7,294 nucleotides of DNA from CAVWDI01 sp046259385 (GTDB taxonomy: Bacteria > Chloroflexota > Anaerolineae > Anaerolineales > UBA4823). The notes beneath the pieces were generated by a model that searched no databases, was not told the origin of the DNA, and worked only from the letters and a program-made list of their open reading frames with translations. Shown here piece by piece: positions 1-6,109 of the stretch. Position 1 is the stretch's first letter. Each line of letters starts with the position of its first letter. The stretch lies in the NCBI GenBank assembly GCA_046259385.1, contig JBJYWI010000134.1:1-7294 (forward strand), given 5' to 3'. Position numbers and translations under genes: made by a program.

Positions 1-33
1 TTAAAATATATACAATATATGTGGTATATTTGG

Positions 34-62
34 ATTGTAGTGTAAGATATTGATCGTGTCAA
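34..62 (-). promoter_or_regulatory. Near-consensus sigma-70-type promoter for a gene left of the window
   Basis: Read on the minus strand, the -35 box is TTGACA (57-62, 6 of 6 consensus bases) and the -10 box is TACAAT (34-39, 5 of 6), with exactly 17 bases between them. It lies just beyond the terminator that ends the operon, so it probably starts the next minus-strand unit, whose coding sequence is outside the window. Predicted transcription start is about 25-28. A perfect 7-bp inverted repeat overlaps the -35 box and the spacer, which suggests repression or other control at this site. Confidence 0.6.
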
Positions 63-65
63 TAT
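47..65. promoter_or_regulatory. Candidate operator palindrome over the -35 box
   Basis: ATATTGA-TCGTG-TCAATAT is a perfect inverted repeat with 7-bp arms (47-53 and 59-65) and a 5-base centre. It covers the -35 hexamer and most of the spacer of the promoter at 34-62, where a dimeric regulator would be expected to block polymerase. It is one base too short between half sites for the FNR pattern TTGAT-N4-ATCAA. The regulator is unknown. Confidence 0.45.
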
Positions 66-76
66 GGCTTTTTGTG

Positions 77-105
77 GAAAACAAAATGCGCCGGCTTAAC
101 GGCGC
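77..105 (-). terminator. Intrinsic terminator ending the operon
   Basis: On the minus strand, GCGCCG-TTAAGC-CGGCGC (88-105) forms a perfect 6-bp GC stem with a 6-base loop, followed by the T-rich run ATTTTGTTTTCC (76-87). It lies about 235 bases past the stop of the HAMP receptor gene and directly after the conserved element at 114-142. This is the expected end of the five-frame transcript, before the promoter at 34-62 starts a new unit. Confidence 0.75.
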
Positions 106-113
106 TCTTTGTA

Positions 114-142
114 AATGCCCCTAAGGAGATCCATTTCGAACT
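114..142 (-). repeat. Left copy of a 29-bp 3'-UTR element (direct repeat)
   Basis: This copy and the one at 7183-7211 share 18 identical bases (plus strand AATGCCCCTAAGGAGATC) and then 8 of 11, giving 26 of 29 overall in the same orientation. Each copy ends a few bases before an intrinsic terminator of a minus-strand unit. On the minus strand the core CTCCTTAGGGG can fold as a small 4-bp hairpin only if a G.U pair is allowed, and the plus strand would have a C.A mismatch instead, which mildly favours an RNA role on the minus strand. It could instead be a genome-wide interspersed repeat or a recombination site flanking the operon. Confidence 0.6.
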
Positions 143-170
143 TTATGATATTAAAACTGTGGCTTTTGTA

Positions 171-214
171 AAATGATCTTCGAAACGCAGAATATCATTG
201 GCTTTAGATCATTT
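171..214. repeat. 9-bp perfect inverted repeat in the operon 3' region
   Basis: AAATGATCT (171-179) and AGATCATTT (206-214) are exact inverse complements separated by 26 bases. On the minus-strand transcript this gives an AU-rich stem followed by only a short U run (AUUUUAC), so it is at best a weak terminator or a 3'-end stabilising hairpin. It lies between the toxin remnant and the conserved 3' element. No open frame covers this stretch. Confidence 0.35.
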
Positions 215-232
215 CAATGTTGATTTTACCAA

Positions 233-335
233 TCATCCCCGGTCCACATCTTTGCGATGACCGATTTTAACGACGTTGATAACTTGAGCATCGTCCTCTG
301 GAGAAGGGGCAGCACCAGCGATGGTCGACGAAAGC
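233..335 (-). pseudogene. Decayed remnant of a RelE/ParE-family toxin (C-terminal part)
   Basis: Minus-strand codons at 233-298 translate to EDDAQVINVVKIGHRKDVDRG followed by TGA. RelE-family toxins typically end in a beta strand and a 'V-x-V-V-x-I-G-H-R-R-x-V-Y-R' tail, which this closely matches, except that the usual Tyr is Asp (GAC; TAC would differ by one base). A neighbouring frame just upstream (about 300-335) reads FVDHRWCCPFS, which resembles the preceding 'V-G-D-Y/H-R-x-x-Y' strand of RelE, so a frameshift near 300 is likely. The piece starts directly behind the receptor stop codon. It has no start codon or ribosome site of its own, and no N-terminal half or antitoxin gene is visible. 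It is probably non-functional debris; the family call is by remembered motif only. Confidence 0.55.
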
Positions 336-340
336 CATTT

Positions 341-1969
341 TTAATAATCAGAATCAGTAGATCCAGAGATAATTCCCCTAAGATCATCTGCTTCGCTTTT
401 CAGACTTTTGAAGTAATCAGACTCTGTGATTTCGGACACCTTTTTGCTCTGACGGGATTCATCCAAAACAATCTTCAACTCTATGACCTGTTGCTTCAAC
501 TTCTCTTCACGTATGCGGACTTCACGGGCCATTTTTTGGAATACCCGGGCCAACTGTCCCAAAGCATCGTCCCGTTCGGCAAGTTCATCCAAAGAAGAGG
601 GTTCGAATCTATCCTCTTCGACGGCGGCAGCAGCTCCCATGACCACATTTACCTGTTCCAAATAATCCAGTAGTGACTCCAGCGTTTGGCGCAATTTGGA
701 AGTCATCTCATTAAAAGTATTGCCAAGAATGCCAATTTCATCTTCCGTCGTGACTTCCGCCTGCGCAGCGAGATCTCCTGCATGAATTTGTTGAGCCGTG
801 TCAGTCAAGCGCACAATCGGGCGTGCGATGTCGCGGCCAATTAACCAGGCCAGCAATATACCCGCTAAAAGAACAGTCACTGCACCGGCAATGGAGACAA
901 TCTGGGCAGTGCTCAACTGCTCCCTGCCGGTATTGAGTTCAGATTGCAGGAGATTTTGCTGCAGCATTGTTTCTTCTTGCAAAATCAGCATCATGGCTTC
1001 CGCTAAGGGAACTGCCTCGGTACGAAACAAATACAAATCCTCACGGGCACGCTCGCCTTCCACGGCCGTGAACATTTGCTCTGGAAAAGCTAGAAAAGAT
1101 TCCCGGGCCACTTCGATCGTTTCATAGTTCGCCAATTGGCTTGATGAGAGCAAATCCCGTTTTTGAGAAAGGTTTTCCCAGGCTTGTTCGTTTGCATCAA
1201 AATTGGCGGAGTATTCAAATTTAAAGCTATCGCGTCCCGTGGTCACATATCCGCGCAATCCAGCAACCATGGCATAAAATGAAGATTCGAAATTAGCCAT
1301 CTCCCCCATTACTTCAAGGTTCTCCGTCGTTGGATCGCGTCCCTCTTGAGATGTGATCATACTCTCGGAATTGACAATAACCGTATTGATATGGGGCGTC
1401 GCATCTACGATCAGAAGTCTTAGAGCAGGTTCGCGGCGCAGTTGGTCATCGCGCAGTTCAAATAACTGGGGTACCAGGGCCGACCATTGATCATAATTAG
1501 AACGCAGGTTTGCTAAATTTTCGGCCAATTCGATATAGTCAGCGGAATCTTGCACCTCTGCTTGGCTAATAATAGTCTCTAATTCAGCCAAATCAGATTC
1601 AAACTCTATCTGCTTGGCGGCGTAGCTATCTTTATACTGCGCATCGCCTAACGCAAGATAACCTTGCAAATCGGCCACCAATTCCAACATATGCGCTTGC
1701 GCTCGCGCTGAAGCCAGGGCGGTTGGAGCCCGCAGGTTGGTGGTACGGTTTATTTCCTGGGTCGCCAGGCTGCTGGAGTAAATGCCCCAACCATAGCCCA
1801 CCAGCATCAGAGCAATGAGAATGCCAAACCCAATGACCAGTTTTGGGCCAATCTTTAGCTTGCGCCGCATCGCCACCAACCACCTTAAAGGCGGGATATT
1901 CGCAATCAAGGTGTTCTCGTTCGGTTCTTGGATTGCGCTCTGATCAGTGGATGCAGGATTCTTTTCCAT
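341..1969 (-). CDS. Two-TM receptor: 4-helix-bundle sensor, HAMP and coiled coil, no output domain
   Basis: 542-residue membrane receptor. A cytosolic N-terminus with a basic MRRKLK patch (34-39) precedes TM1 (about 43-63). The extracytoplasmic helical region (about 64-354) holds two copies of a four-helix-bundle/CHASE3-like motif: LVADLQGYLALGDAQYKDSY (97-116) and MVAGLRGYVTTGRDSFKFEY (234-253). TM2 (about 357-377) leads into a HAMP domain (378-430) with the IARPI start and the DEIGILGNTFNEM second helix. The rest is coiled coil with a second HAMP-helix-like stretch, DDALGQLARVFQKM (467-480), and a tail containing SEITESDYFKSL (512-523). From memory, similar tails occur in cyanobacterial and Chloroflexota signalling proteins. 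There is no kinase, GGDEF, cyclase, phosphatase or MCP signalling domain, so output must go through a partner. It is last in the operon, 76 bases after the binding-protein gene. The ATG has no strong Shine-Dalgarno sequence, and the gap shows no convincing promoter. Stop is TAA. Confidence 0.88.
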   Translation of the reverse strand: MEKNPASTDQSAIQEPNENTLIANIPPLRWLVAMRRKLKIGPKLVIGFGILIALMLVGYGWGIYSSSLATQEINRTTNLRAPTALASARAQAHMLELVADLQGYLALGDAQYKDSYAAKQIEFESDLAELETIISQAEVQDSADYIELAENLANLRSNYDQWSALVPQLFELRDDQLRREPALRLLIVDATPHINTVIVNSESMITSQEGRDPTTENLEVMGEMANFESSFYAMVAGLRGYVTTGRDSFKFEYSANFDANEQAWENLSQKRDLLSSSQLANYETIEVARESFLAFPEQMFTAVEGERAREDLYLFRTEAVPLAEAMMLILQEETMLQQNLLQSELNTGREQLSTAQIVSIAGAVTVLLAGILLAWLIGRDIARPIVRLTDTAQQIHAGDLAAQAEVTTEDEIGILGNTFNEMTSKLRQTLESLLDYLEQVNVVMGAAAAVEEDRFEPSSLDELAERDDALGQLARVFQKMAREVRIREEKLKQQVIELKIVLDESRQSKKVSEITESDYFKSLKSEADDLRGIISGSTDSDY

Positions 1970-2045
1970 ACTCTAGTTTTCTATTACTCAGCGTATCGCT
2001 TATTTTATTATCCACTTGTCACAATACAACCAGAGAGGGTGGAAT

Positions 2046-3857
2046 CTATTTATACCAATTGGCAATATCCCAAAGATCGACGTCCCAGGGTGTCAGATTA
2101 TATCCTTTTAGATCGGCATTCATCCCGGCTTGGAATTGGATATTTACCAGCGGTATTACGGCAAAATCATTGATGAGCACTTCATTCATCTTTACAAACA
2201 ACTCAGCCCTTTTATCAGGATCTAGCTCGGTCGATGCTTGATTGAATAACGTGTCAAATTCAGGGTTGCAGTAGCGCGACCAGTTTGGCAGCGACCAATC
2301 ATTTTCCTTCTGGGCAATATTATCGCAGGTCCAGCCCGCCATATAGGCGGTTGGGTCAGGACTCTTATTGCTGAAGGCGAATTCCTCTAAATCAGCATAG
2401 AACTGCCGCCGCGTATCAACCGTGTCCGTCGGCGGTCCAAAGAAAATGCTTGAATCGATTTGTTTCAATTCCACAGCAATACCAATGGCTTCTAGATCTT
2501 TCTTGACCTGTTCTTGAGTTTGTTGGCGAAGCGCCTGGATCGAGGTTTGGAAGACTAAGCGCATTTCCACGCCATCTTTTTCACGGATACCATCCCCATC
2601 CTCATCCACCCAGCCTGCCTCCTCTAAAAGAGAGGCTGCCCGCTCAGGGTTATACTCAATACTTGTTTCTGAAGAGGCGAAATAGGGGGGTTGGGCGAGA
2701 ATATTGTTCACAATTACACCGCCATTTCCATACCATTCGGCGATCAATTCGCGATCGATAGCGATCGCGATTGCTTCGCGGACGACTTTGTCGGTCAGGA
2801 ATGGATGTGGAAATTGTGTGCTTGACCGCTCCCCTTCATCGGTTTCCTTATCTGGATCTGAAAAGTTGATCATAATCCTTTCCGTAAAGGGGGTGACATA
2901 AGTGGCCACAATAGTATGTCCGGTCGATTCCATATCCTCGATTTTATCCGGAGTAACCGCCAGATTGAAAATGAAATCGACGGTCCCCTCCTTTCCGGCC
3001 TGAACGGCAAGGTCGAGATCGCCGCCACCACGAACTTCTACCTGGCTGAAATATGGCTTGTCCGATTCTCGATAATGCGGATTGATATCATAAATGATCT
3101 TGTTCGTACTGACTGCATTCCCGCCAATGAGCAGGACGTCTTCATTTCGCCATTCGGAAACATAATACGGACCTGTTCCGACTGCCATGAGGTTGTTAGG
3201 CGCATCGGCCGCATTTTCGCCATTGTAATCTTGGAATAAATGTTGCGGAATAATCATGCCAAAAGGACCGACAAAAGCTGAATACCAGGCCGCTGTCGGC
3301 TTATTGAAATTGATCTTGACCGTGTAATCATCTAGCTTTTCGACATTTTCAACATCAGAATAAGCCAATGCTGAGGTGGCCTGGACATCCGGATTGGTGG
3401 CATATTGGTAGGTAAATAAAACGTCATCAGCCGTAAATGTCTCACCGTCCGCCCACTTGATATCCTCTCTAAGTTTCCATGTTACGGAGGTGCCGTCTTC
3501 GGCCACCCCACCATTCTCTACGCTGGGAACTTCGGCCGCAAGAATGGGTACAAGGTTGCCATCTATGTCAAAAGAAGCCAGGGGTTCATAGGCGATACGG
3601 CTGGCGGAAAGGTCCTTGGTGCCCGGAGATAAATGCGGATTGGCCGTTGTGGGCGCCTGGAAATAGAGCAAAATCAACTTTTCTCCCTGCCCCTGGGTTG
3701 CTGCCTCTTCTGTCGGGACATCTGTTGCCGGGGCAGTTGGTTGGGGAGATGGAAGCGGGTCTGCATTCGAGGCACAGCCTGTCATAAAGATCAGCATCGC
3801 AAGTGCAATGCTGATTATTTTAATCATGCGTGTTTTTGAAACATCCAAATTTACCAC
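2046..3857 (-). CDS. Solute-binding lipoprotein, peptide/nickel family 5 (SBP_bac_5)
   Basis: 603-residue extracytoplasmic binding protein of the oligopeptide/dipeptide/nickel ABC type. The lipoprotein signal has a hydrophobic core at 12-25 and lipobox MTGC with Cys28 as lipidation site, followed by a Pro/Thr/Glu-rich tether (about 30-58). Family landmarks are NPHLSPGTKD (73-82), YEPLASFD (90-97), the signature WKLREDIKWADGETFTADDV (127-146), GTGPY (227-231), and a GWVDEDGDGIREKDG loop (415-429). The usual permease and ATPase genes are absent, so it is an orphan; it may feed an unlinked transporter, or present ligand to the receptor encoded next. Ligand is unknown. The GTG start has AGGA 9 bases upstream (3867-3870). 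A TTG at 3848 sits behind AGGTGG (3854-3859, 5-base gap) and would remove only three residues, and an ATG at codon 11 lacks a ribosome site. It follows the permease C-terminal frame by 24 bases. Stop is TAG. Confidence 0.92.
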   Translation of the reverse strand: MVNLDVSKTRMIKIISIALAMLIFMTGCASNADPLPSPQPTAPATDVPTEEAATQGQGEKLILLYFQAPTTANPHLSPGTKDLSASRIAYEPLASFDIDGNLVPILAAEVPSVENGGVAEDGTSVTWKLREDIKWADGETFTADDVLFTYQYATNPDVQATSALAYSDVENVEKLDDYTVKINFNKPTAAWYSAFVGPFGMIIPQHLFQDYNGENAADAPNNLMAVGTGPYYVSEWRNEDVLLIGGNAVSTNKIIYDINPHYRESDKPYFSQVEVRGGGDLDLAVQAGKEGTVDFIFNLAVTPDKIEDMESTGHTIVATYVTPFTERIMINFSDPDKETDEGERSSTQFPHPFLTDKVVREAIAIAIDRELIAEWYGNGGVIVNNILAQPPYFASSETSIEYNPERAASLLEEAGWVDEDGDGIREKDGVEMRLVFQTSIQALRQQTQEQVKKDLEAIGIAVELKQIDSSIFFGPPTDTVDTRRQFYADLEEFAFSNKSPDPTAYMAGWTCDNIAQKENDWSLPNWSRYCNPEFDTLFNQASTELDPDKRAELFVKMNEVLINDFAVIPLVNIQFQAGMNADLKGYNLTPWDVDLWDIANWYK

Positions 3858-3881
3858 CTTCCTTGTTCCTAATTCTCCAAT

Positions 3882-4796
3882 TTAATTGAATGAAATCTTT
3901 AGCTCGTTGGCTCGAGTAGTCAAAGGCATAATTACCTGGGTGGTCTGGAGATCGATTTGGATTGGTTTATCCTGATCATCTTTTCTTAACTGCACCCCAG
4001 CCGAAATTGGTTCACTAATCCCTTCAGGAGTGACACGGTGAAGCCATATCTTCATTTCCTTTGCCTCCGGCGAGTGAAACGTTAGGTAGATACTCTTTAA
4101 TTGCTTAACTAAAGGTATCTCAATCTCCTTTCCTTCCCGGGAGAGTTCTTGATCAGCATAAAGCAATCGGCAGCTCCCCTGCAGTGGTTTACCCGCATCA
4201 ACAAGGGTTAAGGTTGCTCGCTCATTGTTATCCACTAAATACATTCTGAACTCTATCACAACTCGTTGCCTTAAGGCACCCTGTTGAATGATCAAAAAGG
4301 TCACGAATGATACTAAAATTCCCGACCCAATGGCCAGGGCGCGCGGAATTGGATCTTCCCATATGAAAAACCCATATATAAATAAAGCGCTTAAATAGAT
4401 AAGGCAAACAACTGTGACGACCAGTGGATTTCCGAGTAAACGATACGTACGTTTTGGAAGGTATTCACCTTTGCGACGACTGGCTGCCAGCATAAGCATG
4501 GGAAAGATACCCCCCAAAATAGGCAACAAGAGCAATCCTATGAATCCCAGAACCTCAGAAAAGGTGGCACTACCAGTGTATAAGAGCCATTGCACTACCA
4601 GCAATATTAGAAAAAGCGGTGTGAAACTAAAAAGGAAGCGGGTCGTGCGCTCCGAGTTCTCAGGCAGAAACTCGCGGGTTTGAAAGAATATAGCGTAAGA
4701 AAAAAGCACAATGCTGATGCCCATGGCCAGGATGACATAAATTGTGCCTAGAATAGGGACAATTCCACCGATTAATTCGGCTAGCGTTGGTATCAC
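3882..4796 (-). CDS. C-terminal part of a split APC-type permease, with beta-rich tail
   Basis: 304-residue frame with about five membrane segments (roughly 12-38, 53-73, 79-104, 123-147, 152-172) and a hydrophilic, beta-strand-rich cytosolic tail of about 125 residues (178-304) that I do not recognise. The opening VIPTLAELIGGIVPILGTIY and the helix after it look like the middle of an aromatic-amino-acid-permease-like transporter, not a natural N-terminus. The frame is identical to that of the gene before it: reading back from the GTG gives six sense codons (SSLTGT) and then the TGA at 4815-4817. The GTG has only a GGA three bases upstream, so independent initiation looks poor; reinitiation after the TGA, stop readthrough, or plain loss of this half are the options. 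The tail might dock soluble partners. Stop is TAA. A sequencing error would merge both frames into one protein of about 732 residues. Confidence 0.7.
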   Translation of the reverse strand: MIPTLAELIGGIVPILGTIYVILAMGISIVLFSYAIFFQTREFLPENSERTTRFLFSFTPLFLILLVVQWLLYTGSATFSEVLGFIGLLLLPILGGIFPMLMLAASRRKGEYLPKRTYRLLGNPLVVTVVCLIYLSALFIYGFFIWEDPIPRALAIGSGILVSFVTFLIIQQGALRQRVVIEFRMYLVDNNERATLTLVDAGKPLQGSCRLLYADQELSREGKEIEIPLVKQLKSIYLTFHSPEAKEMKIWLHRVTPEGISEPISAGVQLRKDDQDKPIQIDLQTTQVIMPLTTRANELKISFN

Positions 4797-4814
4797 TGTT
4801 CCGGTAAGACTACT

Positions 4815-4817
4815 TCA
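4815..4817 (-). other. In-frame TGA interrupting the permease
   Basis: The codon TGA separates two frames in exactly the same reading frame: AIPAVQ, stop, then SSLTGTVIPTLAEL. It falls in the loop between the seventh and eighth predicted membrane segments. From memory, homologues read through here with a loop of the kind 'AI...L.G.TGTAL.PLA', and a leucine codon TTA could become TGA by one change. The local bases CAA-TGA-AGT contain no homopolymer, so a substitution is more likely than an indel error. Confidence 0.8.
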
Positions 4818-6080
4818 TTGCACCGCTGGAATGGCACCAGTCACTGCGATTACCCAGGAGCTGTACAGGAGAATAACCGTAGCCCTGGCCAGGATATTGC
4901 CCCGCAGCAGGGAGTCTCCCCCCGGATCCCGAGGCAGCACGACTTTAGAAGCACTAACCGCTGTTGTGTGACCAAAATAAGAGGCTAACACCACCCCAAA
5001 AACAAGGGCGAGGATTTTAGGATCAAATACCTGCCCACTTCCAAAAGGCAAATCAATATAGCGCAGATTCTCAAGCTGAACATAAGGTAAGGTCAAAAGG
5101 ATAAGAAGGATGATGATCAGGACGCTGATGATGCCCACAACAAAGGCAGAGGCGATGGTGGCGTTTAAGGATTCTCCACGTAGGAAATAAAGGGTAGACA
5201 GGAAAATGAGTAAGGCCCAAATCAATGAGGTGACCCCAGTGACTTCGGCAAGGGTCGTAGATATACCGATGTAAAAGGCTATTAAAACAAATACACTTAA
5301 GGTGTAGAAAGCCGGAATCAAAATAATGCTGCCCGGTTTGCCTAAATAATCACTGGTCAGCCTGCTGAAATAGGATGTCCCGTAACGCATACTTCCATTA
5401 CGGGTGATGGCCTCGACAATGCCCATGATGGTTAAGATGTTCACCAGCCCGAGAATGAGGAGGAGAATCACACCTGGCAGCGGTCCAATTCCGGCTAATG
5501 CGATAGATAAAGCGAGGATACTTGCCCCGACCGTCTCTGTTAAAGTGAGGAAATAGGCAATCCAAAAGGGGGGTAATCTTTCAAGTTTGTTGGCCATTTT
5601 CGAAGACAACCAGCGGGCCTGTTCTCGAAAGGAAATTTGTGGGGAATAGATAACTTCTATCGGTTCTTTAAACAAACGCTCGAAAGCCTGGCTAACTCCT
5701 TCAACATCTAAACCTAAAGACAAACGCATGGCGGGCACCTTCTGGTGTGGAAAGTCATATTTTTCAGCGAACTTCTTAGCCAATGCTGCGCGCTGCGCCT
5801 CATCAGACGGAACCAGCGATGACCATTCTGGAGCGTATCTTTCGATATCCTGGATAGTTGGTTGAAGTGGCAGATCCCGACCCTGGGCAATGGCAGCAAG
5901 GAAAGCCTGTTCCTTTTCAGCTGCGGTTATCTCTGTCAGGAATGGATTGGCGGCTTGTCGAGATTGGGCAACAAGTTGGGCGGTTCGCCCTTCAATGGCG
6001 AAAAGGATTGTTCCGGCACGGCGTAAGGGCATGCCATCAAATAAATCCATTCCACCAAAGAAAGAGGAATCATCGAACAT
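4815..6080 (-). CDS. N-terminal part of a split APC-superfamily (aromatic-permease-like) transporter
   Basis: 421-residue frame. A soluble cytosolic domain of about 165 residues (RRAGTILFAIEGRTAQLVAQ at 20-39, PTIQDIERYAPEW at 74-86) precedes about seven membrane segments (170-198, 203-225, 252-280, 285-300, 308-333, 355-372, 395-417). TM1 with TETVGASILALSIALAGIGP (181-200) has the glycine-broken look of LeuT-fold amino acid permeases, and SYFGHTTAVSASKVVLPRDP (367-386) followed by LLYSSWVIAVTGAIP (404-418) matches the pattern of aromatic amino acid permeases. Substrate cannot be told. Seven TMs is an incomplete fold; the missing five are in the next frame. The ATG is preceded by AGGG 9 bases away (6090-6093), and the gene follows the ATPase stop by 29 bases, indicating co-transcription. 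I recall similar full-length proteins in Chloroflexota with the same large N-domain, but this is unverified. Confidence 0.75.
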   Translation of the reverse strand: MFDDSSFFGGMDLFDGMPLRRAGTILFAIEGRTAQLVAQSRQAANPFLTEITAAEKEQAFLAAIAQGRDLPLQPTIQDIERYAPEWSSLVPSDEAQRAALAKKFAEKYDFPHQKVPAMRLSLGLDVEGVSQAFERLFKEPIEVIYSPQISFREQARWLSSKMANKLERLPPFWIAYFLTLTETVGASILALSIALAGIGPLPGVILLLILGLVNILTIMGIVEAITRNGSMRYGTSYFSRLTSDYLGKPGSIILIPAFYTLSVFVLIAFYIGISTTLAEVTGVTSLIWALLIFLSTLYFLRGESLNATIASAFVVGIISVLIIILLILLTLPYVQLENLRYIDLPFGSGQVFDPKILALVFGVVLASYFGHTTAVSASKVVLPRDPGGDSLLRGNILARATVILLYSSWVIAVTGAIPAVQ

Positions 6081-6109
6081 AAAAGTTTTCCCTATGGTAA
6101 ACGATTATC

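Noticed and set aside
51..63. FNR/CRP-type operator at TTGATCGTGTCAA
   Set aside because: The half-site spacing is one base short of the FNR consensus and the sequence does not match CRP; only an unnamed palindrome is supported.
114..142. Conserved element as a tRNA 3' end or tRNA-type attachment site
   Set aside because: GTTCGAA followed by CTCC and GGGGCA looks like a T-arm and acceptor, but the required 5-bp T-stem does not pair in either copy and no upstream tRNA body is present.
122..171. Plus-strand TAAGGAG plus ATG (145-147) as a small gene start
   Set aside because: The spacing is 16 bases, the frame stops after 8 codons, and the second copy of the motif has no following ATG.
257..673. 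Plus-strand open frame of 138 codons over the end of the receptor gene
   Set aside because: It is antisense to a well-supported coding region and to the toxin remnant, has no recognisable domain, and mirrors the codon structure of the minus-strand gene.
1843..2241. Plus-strand open frame spanning the receptor/binding-protein gap
   Set aside because: Both ends lie antisense to strong genes, there is no convincing ribosome site, and the composition is unlike a real protein.
2750..2768. GCGATCGC as a HIP1 cyanobacterial repeat signature
   Set aside because: It is an isolated copy inside the conserved AIAIAIDREL codons of the binding protein; one site does not show an iterated repeat or a cyanobacterial host.
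3479..3839. Plus-strand frames rich in Arg, Gly, Leu and Pro opposite the lipoprotein signal region
   Set aside because: They are antisense shadows of the Pro/Thr-rich tether and lipobox of the binding protein.
4770..4817. Selenocysteine at the in-frame TGA
   Set aside because: The only nearby hairpin (CCGA-AUUAA-UCGG, about 40 bases downstream) lacks the loop features of a bacterial SECIS element, and a permease loop has no evident need for selenium.
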